DNA from: Planctomycetota bacterium
GTDB lineage: Bacteria > Planctomycetota > Planctomycetia > Pirellulales > UBA1268
Assembly: GCA_003669585.1 (NCBI GenBank)
Contig: QWOQ01000015.1
Coordinates: 248,001-312,000 of the forward strand
Direction: 5' to 3'
DNA length: 64,000 bases
The notes below the pieces were generated by a model. That model did not search any database. It had not been told where the DNA came from and saw only the letters and a program-made list of their open reading frames with translations. A program made the translations under genes and the position numbers. Of the stretch, positions 39,171 through 49,754 are shown in pieces; position 1 is the first letter of the stretch, and every line of letters begins with the position of its first letter.

Positions 39171-40556
39171 TTACGGAGCCAGAAACTCGGTTGTGCATTC
39201 AGATTCCATGGCACCCTGAAACGCAGAAGCCGTAAGGACCGCTTTTGCTTTGAAAGCTCCTTTTGAAGAACTGCGGTAGGCCAATTCAAATGCTGTTGAT
39301 CCACCGGGTAGGAGCGACGGAACGGATTCAAAGGAAATATTTCGACCGTCAATTTTGACTCGGGCAGGATTGGGATCGCCTACTAACTGCGCAGTCTCAG
39401 GAAGTGATATTACAACTGTAAAATTTGCAAGCGTCGCAGCGCTCGTGTTGGTCACGTTACAGATAAGCGTAGTGGTGTTTCCAATACGAACCGGGTCGTC
39501 GCAGTCGGCTAATACCATTCGGATTCCGCTGGCTCGAATTTGCTGTGGCAAAGATGACGTCGATTCGATCACGAGGCAGGATTCATCGGCCACGATCAAC
39601 CCACCTGGCGTTCCAGAGAGCACTGCCTTCAGGCAGGCCTTCCCCATACCCGTATTTGATTGATGAAGCGAAGAGGCTTCCGCCAGAAGATCTTTTCGTA
39701 CACGCACATTGATCTGACGGCGTGCAAAGCCGCCCACCGCGATGCTTGGCACCTTCCAAGAGACCTTCGATGTTCCCATCACGTATCCATCGGATGCCTC
39801 AAGTGGCTCAAACGCAGCATCCCATTGGAAATCAAGATCGGCTTCACCGGTTGGAATCGATCCAGTGTTGCGAATAGTGGCCGCATACTCGGCAACGTCT
39901 CCAGGCCTCGCAGAAGCGGGACCGGAGAGATCCATTTCAATCGAAGGAACTGACGACTGTACCGGAAGTTCTCGTGGCGAACTGGCACTTGATGAGGTTG
40001 ATGCTGCTGAAGGAAGTGTGGGCTTCGCCGCAGTCGGTGTAGAAGGCAACAGAGCGGGAGTCTCAGAACCTAATTGTGTAGACAGAGCTTTTGGATCAGG
40101 TGCAACATCGACGCACGCGGTTGCCATGCCGACGATCACATGCAGTGGATCGAGGAGCTCAACTCGATGACACTGTCTGCCTTGAACCGTGGTTGTAAAT
40201 TCGAGAGTGAGTCTCCTTGCCGTTCCAGCGACCATATCGATAGTGCCCTTCTGCTCGATTGGGCTCTTTGACGCAGCATGTGTCAGACCTTCATCAAAGT
40301 GATCGATGATTCGGAGTTTTTCAAGCGTCTTTCCAGAACGATTTACGATCTCAACTTCAAACGTTAATTTCTCTCCAAGGACCGCTGAGACTGGCCCCGT
40401 GATCAAAACGGCCACCGGATCTTCAGCCATCAAATCACTGGCATGTATGGCAAACAGAATTGCAAATCCCACAAATGAAAAAAGCCTCATCCGAGAACGA
40501 ATGCAATCCCTATGGAATGGTGGCACACTCATGGTTTGGTCGGATGTCATCGACAC
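39171..40556 (-). CDS. Exported DUF11-repeat protein
   Basis: A 461-aa protein with a signal segment ('FVGFAILFAIHASDLMA') and three DUF11-like (Ig-fold) domains: 'VLITGPVSAVLGEKLTFEVE', 'EMDLSGPASARPGDVAEYAA' and 'CDDPVRIGNTTTLICNVTN'. A Ser/Pro/Thr linker joins the first two. Such proteins are surface-exposed or periplasmic in planctomycetes. The true start may be the Met at 'MRLFSFVGF' (M23), which would directly precede the signal sequence. Confidence 0.8.
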   Translation of the reverse strand: MSMTSDQTMSVPPFHRDCIRSRMRLFSFVGFAILFAIHASDLMAEDPVAVLITGPVSAVLGEKLTFEVEIVNRSGKTLEKLRIIDHFDEGLTHAASKSPIEQKGTIDMVAGTARRLTLEFTTTVQGRQCHRVELLDPLHVIVGMATACVDVAPDPKALSTQLGSETPALLPSTPTAAKPTLPSAASTSSSASSPRELPVQSSVPSIEMDLSGPASARPGDVAEYAATIRNTGSIPTGEADLDFQWDAAFEPLEASDGYVMGTSKVSWKVPSIAVGGFARRQINVRVRKDLLAEASSLHQSNTGMGKACLKAVLSGTPGGLIVADESCLVIESTSSLPQQIRASGIRMVLADCDDPVRIGNTTTLICNVTNTSAATLANFTVVISLPETAQLVGDPNPARVKIDGRNISFESVPSLLPGGSTAFELAYRSSSKGAFKAKAVLTASAFQGAMESECTTEFLAP

Positions 40557-40781
40557 TTTTTCCCCATTAGGCTTTGGTGCTGAAGAAAGAACGCAAACAC
40601 CAATAAAATACTATGACAAAAGAGAACACGCGAATAAAAATCGTACAGAACGACAGAGCAGCAGATCTGTAAAGGCTTCGCGAAAGAATACCATGCCGCC
40701 TCATGGAACGTGAATCTCGATCAGAAGCCTTTGTTGCAGAGTACGTGCAATCTGCCTGGCAGTGCTGGCATCAATGGACGA

Positions 40782-41441
40782 TCAGTCGGTCATTCGGTGA
40801 CGCACAATGTCCCCTTCGACCATGTAAATTACATCCTCCGCGACATTGGTCGCCATGTCGGCAAGACGCTCGATATGTTTTGAAACCGAATTAATTCTCA
40901 ACAGGCTTTCGACATTTTCGGGGTGCAATTTAATGTCCTGAAGAATTCTTCTTCGGATCAATTGCCTCGCATTATCGACCACATCATCTTGCTCTCGAAC
41001 TCGACGGGCCAGTAATGGATCGCCGTTGACCACCGCGTCGAGGCACTCCTTGACCATCTCCTGTGCCTGCATGGCCATCGTTCGAATCTCAGGAGGGAGC
41101 TCCGGGTATTCGCCGTTAGCAAGTTGCGACACTCGTTTTGCAATATTTTTTGCCAGATCCCCCATTCGTTCAAGATCATTGTTGATTTTGAGTACCGATA
41201 CAACAAATCGAAGGTCGGCTGCAACAGGTTGATACAGTGCCAAAATTTTGAGGCACTCCTCTTCGACCTCTACTTCCATACGGTCAATTTCTTCATCGTT
41301 GGCCATGACTCGCTGCGCAAGCGGAACGTCATGATTGATAAGCGCGGTAATCGCTTTAGAGATGGCCTCCTCCACCATGGTGCCAACATGGAGAATTCTC
41401 TGTTTGAGTTGGTCGATCTGTCGTTCAATATGTCTTGTCAT
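40782..41441 (-). CDS. phoU: PhoU phosphate regulator
   Basis: PhoU links the Pst transporter to the PhoR kinase and limits phosphate uptake. The 219-aa protein has two PhoU repeats with the conserved 'VAADLRFVVSVLKINNDLERMGDLAKNIA' in the first (the family metal-binding E-x-x-x-D pattern) and 'VSKHIERLADMATNVAEDVIYM' in the second. It is the last gene of the pst operon, 30 bp after pstB. No phoR or phoB is in this window. Confidence 0.96.
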   Translation of the reverse strand: MTRHIERQIDQLKQRILHVGTMVEEAISKAITALINHDVPLAQRVMANDEEIDRMEVEVEEECLKILALYQPVAADLRFVVSVLKINNDLERMGDLAKNIAKRVSQLANGEYPELPPEIRTMAMQAQEMVKECLDAVVNGDPLLARRVREQDDVVDNARQLIRRRILQDIKLHPENVESLLRINSVSKHIERLADMATNVAEDVIYMVEGDIVRHRMTD

Positions 41442-41471
41442 GAAAAGCGTGGACCTCGGAGTGCGAAAGAA

Positions 41472-42410
41472 TCAACCAAAACGACCGGTTACGTAGGCTT
41501 CGGTTTCTTTGAGTATGGGCTTTGTAAAAATTTCAGTCGTCGGACCATATTCGATCAATCGTCCGAGATACATAAACGCAGTGAAATCGCTGGTGCGACT
41601 GGCCTGCTGCATGTTGTGCGTAACAATAAGCACCGAATAGGTACCGCGAAGTTCCTGAATTAAATCTTCAACCTTTCCGGTTGCAATTGGATCGAGTGCG
41701 GAGCATGGCTCATCTAACAGGAGCACTTCCGGTTCTGCCGCGATTGCTCTGGCAATACAGAGTCGCTGCTGCTGTCCGCCGGAAAGGCCCAACGCGGTTT
41801 CTGTAAGTCGATCCTTGACTTCATCCCAGAGTGCCGCTCCGCGAAGACTTTTCTCGCAGATTTGATCGAGCACTCCGCGGTTTCGCTCGCCATCAATGCG
41901 GAGTGAATAGACGACGTTTTCATAAATACTCATCGGAAACGGATTGGGCTTTTGAAATACCATTCCCATTCGTTTGCGCAGGTCGATCACATCCATGCGC
42001 GAGTTATAGATGGAATCGCCATTGAGTCGCATATCGCCATCAATCCGCACGTTGTTGAGAAGATCGTTGAGGCGATTTACGCTTCGCAGGAGTGTCGACT
42101 TACCACAGCCACTCGGGCCAACGAGCGCCGTGACTTTGTTATTGGGAATGTTCATCGTGATCCCATGAATCGCCTGCTTCGAGCCGTACCAGAGATTAAA
42201 ATTTTTGATTTCGAGTACGGGCGGTTCGAGGTGCATCTGGGGATGGACCTCAGAAGGAACGTGATCCCCGTTGGCGATTGCCGCAAGTCGATCAACTGGC
42301 GAGGTGGCAGGGGCATGTGCTGATGTTGGCATGGAGAGGTCATCCGCTTTGGGAGTGGAGAGAGGTGAATGGGAGTCGCGGTTCGCAACGGGTGATACAA
42401 GCATTTTCAT
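41472..42410 (-). CDS. pstB: Phosphate ABC transporter ATP-binding protein PstB
   Basis: PstB powers phosphate import. The 312-aa protein has Walker A '[11 protein letters not shown]', the signature '[14 protein letters not shown]', Walker B with '[13 protein letters not shown]' and the switch His in '[11 protein letters not shown]'. About 60 extra residues precede the ABC domain, which starts near '[13 protein letters not shown]'; the true start could be an internal Met. It lies between pstA and phoU. Confidence 0.96.
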   Translation of the reverse strand: MKMLVSPVANRDSHSPLSTPKADDLSMPTSAHAPATSPVDRLAAIANGDHVPSEVHPQMHLEPPVLEIKNFNLWYGSKQAIHGITMNIPNNKVTALVGPSGCGKSTLLRSVNRLNDLLNNVRIDGDMRLNGDSIYNSRMDVIDLRKRMGMVFQKPNPFPMSIYENVVYSLRIDGERNRGVLDQICEKSLRGAALWDEVKDRLTETALGLSGGQQQRLCIARAIAAEPEVLLLDEPCSALDPIATGKVEDLIQELRGTYSVLIVTHNMQQASRTSDFTAFMYLGRLIEYGPTTEIFTKPILKETEAYVTGRFG

Positions 42411-42468
42411 TCTGTTCTCGCTGATAAAAAAATCGCGTGAGAAAAATAAAGATGGAAAATGGAAGGAA

Positions 42469-44184
42469 TTAGAACTGTTGCGAGACGTACCGCCTCTTCA
42501 GGCGGGCGCGAATCCAAATTGCCGAAATATTAAGTAGTGCAATGAGCGTGACCAAAAGAAACGTGATCGTGAAAACCATCGGCTGGGCGGCTTGACTGTT
42601 GGGGCTTTGGAATCCAACGTCATAGACGAGGTAGGACAAATGCATAAATTCTCGCGACGCGTGAATGTAGGGAAATTCAGTATCGATGGGTAGATCCACC
42701 GCCAGTTTTTTGACTCCCACAAGCATCAAAGGCGCAACCTCTCCCGCGCCGCGTGCCATTGCTAAAATCAAACCGGTCATAATTCCAGGCAGCGCCCGAG
42801 GCAGCACAATGCGACGAATCGTCTGCCACTTTCCCGCTCCACAGGCATACGATCCCTCACGCATCGAATTAGGAACGGAAGACAAGGCTTCTTCTGTGGC
42901 AACAATGACCACAGGAAGTGTCAGAAGTGCAAGCGTGAGTGAGGCCCAGAGCAATCCACCAGTACCAAAAGTTGGTTGGTTGTCAGCGACAAGGCTGGCC
43001 TGGAAAAAAATCGCATCAATTCCACTGCCAAGAAAGTAACAGAAAAACCCAAGACCGAATGCCCCGTACACGATGCTTGGAACCCCAGCGAGATTATTAA
43101 TGGCGATTCGTATGAACGTTGTGAGAGGACCGCTCGTGGCGTATTCGCGAAGGTAAAGGGCAGCAAGGACTCCAAAGGGCGCTACAAAAAGTGCCATGAT
43201 CATGGTCATGGCAAGAGTTCCCCATATTGCAGGAAAAACACCTCCTGCGCTGTTGGCTTCCCGTGGATTGTCAGAAAGAAACTCCCACCATCTCGAGGCA
43301 TACACCGCCATCTTCTGCATCAGTCCAATTCGATTGGGTTGCCAGGCGCGAACGATCGACTCCAGCGGAATGGTTGTTGTCTCGCCCGAGGTTGTCGAAA
43401 ATTCAAATGACCACTTCGCGTTTTCTTCGCGCAGTTCAGACGTTTGTGTATCGAGTGATAAAGCAGCCTGCTCGGTCTCTTGCAGTATCTGCTTTTCGGA
43501 TTTGATTGCAGCAAAATACTGAGGGCTCTTGTTGCCGTAGTCGAGATCCGCCTGCACAACGGCCAGCCGCGCATTTCTCAGAGTGCGTTGCAGGCGGCCA
43601 CGGTCAGTGTGATCCAAATGCATGGCAGATCGCCACCGAATTCGCACTGACGGATGCAACTCATTGAATTTTTCCCACGCAGCTTCCGGTCCCTCGGCGA
43701 CGGCTACGCCACGTTCGAGAAGTCGAGTAGGAAAGCCATGAAAGCGTCCTCCTTCGAGGCGCTCAACGGCTGTTGCCCATGTGGGATTCGATTCAGAAGT
43801 GATCAGACGATCATCGATCCATTCGAAATGATTTCCCGTGATTTCAAAATTTGCGATTCGGATAAGTCGTCGAGTAAACGGGATCGGCTTGGGGCCTGTG
43901 GCATCGATTGCTTCTTCGCGCCGAGTGACTTCGCCGAGCGACTCCCGACCATTGGATGTTTGCACCAATTGCAGAGGGACCGGCCAGAATGTGGAACTTC
44001 CTCGCACCACAATGAGCCCCAGCAGTCCAGCGATCATCATGAGCGCTAGGGTGAGAGATCCCGCCATCAGCCAGACCCATGGTTCGCCGTGCGAAGCCAG
44101 GGTTGTGTGGGCCGACCGCCGTCGCTTCGGTCTCAATTCGTTTTCACGGAGAGGAAATGTTTTCGGCGACGCATCAGAGTTCAT
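42469..44184 (-). CDS. pstA: Phosphate ABC transporter permease PstA with large insertion
   Basis: The permease core (last 270 residues, from '[30 protein letters not shown]') has the Pst-type helices and the coupling-loop sequence '[32 protein letters not shown]'. The protein is 571 aa from ATG 44184, against about 290 aa in E. coli. The extra 200-250 aa lie after the first membrane helix and form an extracytoplasmic domain with a helical part. It overlaps the pstC 3' end by 11 bp. The track start at 44238 adds 18 aa. Confidence 0.93.
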   Translation of the reverse strand: MNSDASPKTFPLRENELRPKRRRSAHTTLASHGEPWVWLMAGSLTLALMMIAGLLGLIVVRGSSTFWPVPLQLVQTSNGRESLGEVTRREEAIDATGPKPIPFTRRLIRIANFEITGNHFEWIDDRLITSESNPTWATAVERLEGGRFHGFPTRLLERGVAVAEGPEAAWEKFNELHPSVRIRWRSAMHLDHTDRGRLQRTLRNARLAVVQADLDYGNKSPQYFAAIKSEKQILQETEQAALSLDTQTSELREENAKWSFEFSTTSGETTTIPLESIVRAWQPNRIGLMQKMAVYASRWWEFLSDNPREANSAGGVFPAIWGTLAMTMIMALFVAPFGVLAALYLREYATSGPLTTFIRIAINNLAGVPSIVYGAFGLGFFCYFLGSGIDAIFFQASLVADNQPTFGTGGLLWASLTLALLTLPVVIVATEEALSSVPNSMREGSYACGAGKWQTIRRIVLPRALPGIMTGLILAMARGAGEVAPLMLVGVKKLAVDLPIDTEFPYIHASREFMHLSYLVYDVGFQSPNSQAAQPMVFTITFLLVTLIALLNISAIWIRARLKRRYVSQQF

Positions 44185-46771
44185 GAAATCTCCTGCGAAA
44201 ACGCTGTCGCACGAACTCAGCGATTGTGTTGACCACAAACGTCATGAAGAAAAGCACGACCGCCGCAAGAAAGAGAACTCGGTAATGGCTTGTTCCTCGG
44301 GCAGCCTCCGGAAGTTCTGTGGCGATGGCAGCGGAAAGGGTTTGAAATCCGTTAAAAATGTTCCAGCCCATGATCGGAGTATTTCCAGCGGCCATAAGAA
44401 CGATCATGGTTTCTCCCACGGCGCGTCCCAGACCAATCATCACCGCAGAAAAGAGTCCGCTGGCTGCCGTTGGAATGATGACACGAACGGCCGTTTGCCA
44501 TGGAGTGGCACCTGCACCAAGCGATGCCGATCGAAGATGCTCGGGAACGCTTGAAAGCGCATCGTCAGCAATCGTGAAAATAAGCGGGATAATCGCAAAG
44601 CTCATGCCGATTCCAACGACCAGAGCATTACGTTGCACGTAGGTTCCGAAGAGACCGCCTCGCGTGTCGAATCGCAGTGAATCGAAAAACATTCCAGCGA
44701 CCATCGCAATGGCCAGTGTCAGACCAACGCTAACGAGAAATTTTCCGCAAAGAACGAGTGCGGCCTGTTGTTCTGACCAGTCTTGCGAAACGCGTCGCAG
44801 AACCGGCCCGATCAACCGCTCGAGAAGCAGCATTGCGAGAATTCCAGAAAAAGGAAGCAACGCAAGCATCCATCCACCAAGGCCACTTCCCCCTCGCCCA
44901 TCCAGCCACGCTTGAATATCTCCCTGAAACAACAAGCGTTCGATCGTGGGAGATGCCGTATGCGCACACAAACAGCCCAGCGGAATGGCAACCAACGAGA
45001 CCAGTGCAAAGCGAAATCCAGCCCACTTACTTCTTAAGCCCGATGGAACAATCTGCCAGAAATGGGCTCCCGCGAGAATCGTAAGGGGTACGAGAAAGAC
45101 CGATGTGAGAATTGGCATTAAGCCCTGCTCAACCAGGGGTGCCAGAACAAGACCGGCGAAGAAACCCAGAACAACGCTCGGCAATCCGGCCATCAGTTCG
45201 ATGACCGGCTTCACGCGATTTTTCCATCGTGAGGACATGAACTGGCTTGAATAGATTGCGGCACACAAGGCGATTGGTACCGCAAAAAGCATCGAAAAAA
45301 GAGTCGCCTTGAGTGTGCCAAAAATGAGCGGTATGAGACCAAATTTTGACTCAAATGACTCGTGGCCTGTGGTCTCCCAGGCGTGGATCTCACTCGGATA
45401 ATTCTCGTACCAGAGAGGACGAAACAGCGATACAAAAGAGACTTCTGGAAATCCAGCATTGAACTCCCATGCCACCATGCGATTTTGTGTGGCGGCAATC
45501 AGCCTATTTTCGCGAGGGGAAATAATAACCGTCGAGGCGCTGCCACCGAGGAGTTTTGAATCGCTTGTGTCGAGCGATTGAATCAATCTGGAGTTGGTGG
45601 AGTAAAGCAGGCGAAGCATGCCAGAAGCACTCGCAACGGCGAGAAGCCGCGAGCGAGGTGAGGGTGCAAGTGCGGTGATTGCAGTGCCATCGCCGGAAAA
45701 CGTCTTCGTGGCGGTCATCGTGACTCCGTCCGAAGAAGTCGCCGTGTCACTTCGCACGCCAGTCCAAATATTGACGATCCCGTCGGAATCTGCTGCGGCC
45801 AGAGCCATGCCACCAAACAGGTGCTCCATCGCCACGATGCGCGTCGGAGCGTTTGTAAGGTTGAACGATTCGGCCAACCGCGGCGATTCAATCGTTCGAA
45901 TATCCCATCGCTCAGCAAGTCCGTTATCCCAAACGATAAATACCTGATCTCCAAGGGATGAAAGACGAACAAAACTCGCGGGGATCATCGAAGTTGGCGT
46001 AATGACCGCACCGCTGGTGGTAACAATCACCTCATCGGTAAGAAGATTGCGACGAGATTCAATGAACTCAACTCGAATTCCGCCCTCGGAGTCTAAAACG
46101 GCCACAAGGGATCCAGAAGTAAGCTTTGTACAGTCAACACTTTGAAGAGGTGCGCCAGTGACTCCCGAGGAAGGTTCAAGGAGCTCGCACACCGGTACAA
46201 TGCGTGAAAATTGACCCGTCTGAGAGTGAAATACAATCGTGTCGCCATCGAGACCAACCCCACGTTTTGGAATCGATGCAAGAGAAGCAGGAACATCTGT
46301 TGCGGCAAGGAACGTAGATTCCAGCCCGATGCGTCCCGTCCGAAAACTTCCATCCTCAAAGCCGATAACCGCATCGAGGGTTCCCGGCTCTACGCTGACA
46401 GCAGTCATGTGTGAAAGAGTTGTTTGATCGGGAGTGAGCACGGCAAGCACGGCACCATCAACTGCTTTGGAAACCATCATTCGTCCAGTCGATTCGAGCG
46501 ACCAGACCACGCTTCCCGACTCATCAGCCCCCAGGGCAACCGGCCCAGTTGGAGTGACATCATGGAGAGTGGCTCGCGGAGGACCAATTGTCGGTGCGCG
46601 AAAGAGCGGGAACGCAACAGAGAGCAAAAAGACACAGACCAGAAGTACTGCAACGATCGTCCCGATTCCGCCCATCGTGATGAGCACGCGTGCAACGAGG
46701 TCGCCTACTCGAACGCGTAGCGAGGTTGAACGACGCCGGGTTCTGCCGGTGAATGTCGTCTTGGAAAGCAT
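44174..46771 (-). CDS. pstC: Phosphate ABC transporter permease PstC with beta-propeller-like domain
   Basis: This 865-aa protein has a first helix at about residues 30-55 ('GGIGTIVAVLLVCVFLLSVAFPLF'), then about 400 aa with repeated WD-like segments ('SSLGDQVFIVWDNGLAERWDI', 'GTAITALAPSPRSRLLAVASA'), then a Pst permease core from about residue 475 ('FGTLKATLFSMLFAVPIALCAAIYS', 'ELMAGLPSVVLGFFAGL', 'PEHLRSASLGAGATPWQTAVRVIIPTAA'). E. coli PstC is about 320 aa. The propeller would sit outside the cytoplasm and may bind the phosphate-binding protein. Confidence 0.92.
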   Translation of the reverse strand: MLSKTTFTGRTRRRSTSLRVRVGDLVARVLITMGGIGTIVAVLLVCVFLLSVAFPLFRAPTIGPPRATLHDVTPTGPVALGADESGSVVWSLESTGRMMVSKAVDGAVLAVLTPDQTTLSHMTAVSVEPGTLDAVIGFEDGSFRTGRIGLESTFLAATDVPASLASIPKRGVGLDGDTIVFHSQTGQFSRIVPVCELLEPSSGVTGAPLQSVDCTKLTSGSLVAVLDSEGGIRVEFIESRRNLLTDEVIVTTSGAVITPTSMIPASFVRLSSLGDQVFIVWDNGLAERWDIRTIESPRLAESFNLTNAPTRIVAMEHLFGGMALAAADSDGIVNIWTGVRSDTATSSDGVTMTATKTFSGDGTAITALAPSPRSRLLAVASASGMLRLLYSTNSRLIQSLDTSDSKLLGGSASTVIISPRENRLIAATQNRMVAWEFNAGFPEVSFVSLFRPLWYENYPSEIHAWETTGHESFESKFGLIPLIFGTLKATLFSMLFAVPIALCAAIYSSQFMSSRWKNRVKPVIELMAGLPSVVLGFFAGLVLAPLVEQGLMPILTSVFLVPLTILAGAHFWQIVPSGLRSKWAGFRFALVSLVAIPLGCLCAHTASPTIERLLFQGDIQAWLDGRGGSGLGGWMLALLPFSGILAMLLLERLIGPVLRRVSQDWSEQQAALVLCGKFLVSVGLTLAIAMVAGMFFDSLRFDTRGGLFGTYVQRNALVVGIGMSFAIIPLIFTIADDALSSVPEHLRSASLGAGATPWQTAVRVIIPTAASGLFSAVMIGLGRAVGETMIVLMAAGNTPIMGWNIFNGFQTLSAAIATELPEAARGTSHYRVLFLAAVVLFFMTFVVNTIAEFVRQRFRRRFHEL

Positions 46772-46899
46772 GCCATGACTGCCTAGGAATACGCGATCGG
46801 AAAATGTGTATTAAAGAGAACCGGACACAACCGCAGGTGCACGAAAGAGAAACACTAAAAAAGTTTTATGATCGACCTTTATGCGAGCATTCAAAGAAA

Positions 46900-47946
46900 T
46901 CACTTTTTTCCTTCGATCATGACAAGAGCCCGCGAAGCCATTTTTGAGGTCACGGGTAGATAACCATCTTTCATGACATCAGCCTGCCCCGATGCGCTGA
47001 GAACATACCGCAAAAACTCTCGTCGAAGTGGATCGAGAGATTGGCCCGGCTTTAAGTTGACACTTAAGTAGAGAAAACGTGCGAGTGGATAGTCTCCCGA
47101 ATAGGCATTGACTGCGACTACGTCGACAACCGTACCACCATCCTTCGCGGAAAGAGGAACCGCACGTACGTCGGAGGTGCGATATCCGAATCCGCTGTAC
47201 CCAATCCCAAATCTATCGGAGGCGACGGCTTGAACGACACTCGAACTTCCGGGTTGCTCTTTCACCGTCGGTTTGAAGTCGCCTTTGAAAAGTGCGTTCT
47301 CTTTAAAATAGCCATACGTGCCGCTCGTGGCATTTCGTCCATACAGACTGATCGGCTTGTCCTTCCACTCACCGTCCAAACCGAGATCTCCCCATGTTCG
47401 AATATCAGATTTGGAACCACCCGTGCGATTCTTTGAAAAGATTGCGTCGACCTGCTGAAGCGACATGCTTTTGATCGGGTTGTCCTTATGAACAAAGACA
47501 GCAAGCATGTCGATTGCCGTGGGAACCACTGTTGGTGGATACCCATGTTTGGACTTAAAGAGATCAATCTCGCTCGGCTTCCAATCACGACTCATGGGAC
47601 CAAATGTGCTTGTGCCTTCGGTGAGTGCCGGTGGACCGGAGGCCGAACCTTTTCCTTCGACGCCCTCACGGACCGATGGATAAAATGTCTTGAAACCTTC
47701 GCACCAAAGAGCAACAAGGTTGTTCATCGTGTCTGAACCAACGCATTTGAGCGATCCTGAAACTTCGCCTGAAACTTTTTTGTAGGGCAGCAATTGCGGA
47801 TCAATTTTTACGACTGCGTCTTTTTCGTTTTCAGATGCCGGGGCCGCAAGGCTCTGGGAATCGATGACGAATACGGTGCACATCTCGACGAGTGCGATCA
47901 AAGCAACAAATCTGCACATTCGAAAAACATTCAGTGTCAGAAGCAT
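46900..47946 (-). CDS. pstS: Phosphate-binding protein PstS
   Basis: The exported substrate-binding component. The signal segment 'FVALIALVEMCTVFVID' is followed by mature-protein motifs 'LKCVGSDTMNNLVALWCEGF', 'TEGTSTFGPMSRDWKPSEID', 'YGRNATSGTYGYFKENALF' and 'DRFGIGYSGFGYRTS'. These match the planctomycete/thermophile PstS type. It is the first gene of the minus-strand order pstS-pstC-pstA-pstB-phoU. Start 47946; M10 is an alternative. Confidence 0.93.
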   Translation of the reverse strand: MLLTLNVFRMCRFVALIALVEMCTVFVIDSQSLAAPASENEKDAVVKIDPQLLPYKKVSGEVSGSLKCVGSDTMNNLVALWCEGFKTFYPSVREGVEGKGSASGPPALTEGTSTFGPMSRDWKPSEIDLFKSKHGYPPTVVPTAIDMLAVFVHKDNPIKSMSLQQVDAIFSKNRTGGSKSDIRTWGDLGLDGEWKDKPISLYGRNATSGTYGYFKENALFKGDFKPTVKEQPGSSSVVQAVASDRFGIGYSGFGYRTSDVRAVPLSAKDGGTVVDVVAVNAYSGDYPLARFLYLSVNLKPGQSLDPLRREFLRYVLSASGQADVMKDGYLPVTSKMASRALVMIEGKK

Positions 47947-48109
47947 GGGTCTAAATTCCTTATGCCAATATTTCTTATAGAGACGGATGTAGTTCTAATA
48001 AAAACCCATGAGAATTGTGTGAGGGAGATGCGAAAAGAGCTTATTTCCAGAACTTGTGTGAGGTCTTTCCAACCCCCGCAGATGAGTTTTCTTTCGGACT
48101 ATCTTCTGC

Positions 48110-48430
48110 GGATGGACTGCGGTTCAAATCCAACGCATCGTATTTTCAGGAATCGTTTTTCCAACAACACATTGCAGCAAGTATTCGGGACCACGGCTTT
48201 TCTTCCAGTCCCCGACATTCGATAGCCACCGAAGGGCTGACGATTCACCAATGGGTCCAGTGATGCCCCGATTAAAATAGATATTGCCAGCTGTAAAAAC
48301 TTTGAACGCGAGCAAAAGATGTGCAGGACTTCTCGACCACACACCGCAGCTCAGGCGAAAGGAGTGCTGTTGGCAATCAAAAGTGCGTGGTCAAAGTCCT
48401 TGGCCTCTCTCACGGCCGCACCTTCAAGGC
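48110..48430 (-). pseudogene. Fragment of delta-1-pyrroline-5-carboxylate dehydrogenase
   Basis: Pieces of the C-terminus of a P5C dehydrogenase (proline/glutamate aldehyde dehydrogenase family) appear in shifting frames on the minus strand: 'REAKDFDHALLIANSTPFA' ending at a stop, then 'SRSPAHL', 'NIYFNRGITG', 'NRQPFGGYRMSGTG', and 'GPEYLLQ' with 'PENTMRW'. The order and spacing match the family, but several frameshifts and at least one stop have broken it. Only the last 100 or so residues are left. Boundaries are approximate. Confidence 0.75.
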
Positions 48431-48964
48431 ATCATCGAGCGTGGCTCATTCGCCAATAAGCTGCGACCACCAATCGGAGAACATCGGAGTTGGTTTGGCC
48501 TAACGTGAAGCCGACAAAAGAATTCGGCCAATCCGCTGAACGTCAGATTCAAGCAACTCGATCTGACGGACCACAAAAAGTGGAAAAAACTTCTCCGTAA
48601 AAAAGGAGTTAGTGGATTGAACGAGCCCTCGGTCAACCGTTCGTCATATGAGTGAACGCCTTTGGACATAGGGCGTGAGTGGTACGAGCGATCCCCTGAA
48701 AGATGGATCCAGCATGAAAATTGTGAGAAGTGTTTGAAAGATCGAGAAAAAGAATCGTCCTTTCGTTCAATTGCGACCGAAGTCTAGCGGTAGCGAATGG
48801 TTAAAGAACATGGAACAAGCGATTTGTTTACGGGAAAGCCAAAGTTTTTTGAGAGATACGAGGGGAGGATGGTAGACTCCTATAAGTAATCGCACGATTT
48901 TCGCCGTCGCGTCATTGTCTCAAAAAGGGCGAATGGCAGATCGCGAGTTCCCACAGCGTAAGAG
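48431..48964. other. Gene-free stretch between the P5CDH fragment and rpe
   Basis: Short ORFs here lack features of real genes. More of the decayed dehydrogenase may lie in the first part, but I cannot align it. The last 150 bp are AT-rich and probably carry the promoter of rpe; I cannot assign -35/-10 boxes confidently. Confidence 0.4.
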
Positions 48965-49714
48965 ATGTCCGCCACACCATCGAAAACTTCTACGGTTGCC
49001 TCAGCGGTTGCACTGCGTACAACCGCTGAAGCGATTGTGTCACCACTGATTCTTCCGGCACTCTTACTGTGCGACTTTTCCCATTTGTCTCAAGAAATAG
49101 AAAATCTTGAACAGGCCGGAGCACGAGCGCTTCATCTGGACGTCATGGATGGTCATTTTGTGCCCAATCTAACGTATGGGCCGACGATCGTTGAAGCAGT
49201 ATGTCGATCGGCCACTGTTCCAGTTGAAGTGCATCTGATGATCGAACGTCCTGAGGACACGCTGGCTCTTTATCAACGTGCCGGAGCTTCGGTGATTACC
49301 GTCCACATCGAAACGTTGAGCGATCCACGCAGCATGCTCAATCAGATTCGCTCTTTAGGACTTTCAGCGCATCTTGCACTTAATCCCAAGACGGATGTTC
49401 TCGCGGTGTTTGATGTTCTTGACGCGTGCGACGGCGTGCTCGTTATGAGCGTCGAGCCTGGATTCGGTGGGCAGGCGTTCTTGCCTGGAACGCTTCACAA
49501 ACTTCGTGCATTCGTTGAAGAACGAAATCGGCGGCAACTCAAGTTTCGCTTGGCCGTCGATGGAGGGATTGATCAGAAGACGATTGGGCTCACCTCCCAT
49601 GCAGGAGCGCAGTGGTTTGTTGCGGGCTCTTCTGTGATTCGGTCTGATAATTATGCCGCCGCCATCAGTTCATTGGAGCGATTGGCAGCAGACGCCATCA
49701 GCATCCACTCATGA
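48965..49714 (+). CDS. rpe: Ribulose-phosphate 3-epimerase
   Basis: Rpe interconverts ribulose-5-phosphate and xylulose-5-phosphate in the pentose phosphate pathway. The 249-aa TIM-barrel has 'LILPALLLCDFSHLSQEIENLE', 'ALHLDVMDGHFVPNLTYGP' (catalytic Asp), 'VEVHLMIERPED', 'VLVMSVEPGFGGQAFLP' and 'LAVDGGIDQKT' (second Asp). A N-terminal extension of about 25 residues is non-conserved, so a later start is possible. A histidine-phosphatase-like gene follows 40 bp downstream. Confidence 0.95.
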   Translation: MSATPSKTSTVASAVALRTTAEAIVSPLILPALLLCDFSHLSQEIENLEQAGARALHLDVMDGHFVPNLTYGPTIVEAVCRSATVPVEVHLMIERPEDTLALYQRAGASVITVHIETLSDPRSMLNQIRSLGLSAHLALNPKTDVLAVFDVLDACDGVLVMSVEPGFGGQAFLPGTLHKLRAFVEERNRRQLKFRLAVDGGIDQKTIGLTSHAGAQWFVAGSSVIRSDNYAAAISSLERLAADAISIHS

Positions 49715-49754
49715 ATGTTTATTGTGTAATTTCGTGACAAATGTATAGGAGAGT

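Noticed and set aside
43838-44554. 238-aa plus-strand ORF
   Set aside because: Antisense shadow of pstA/pstC with no known motif.
48015-48263. Plus-strand ORFs in the region after pstS
   Set aside because: They are antisense to the P5C dehydrogenase fragment and have no gene features.
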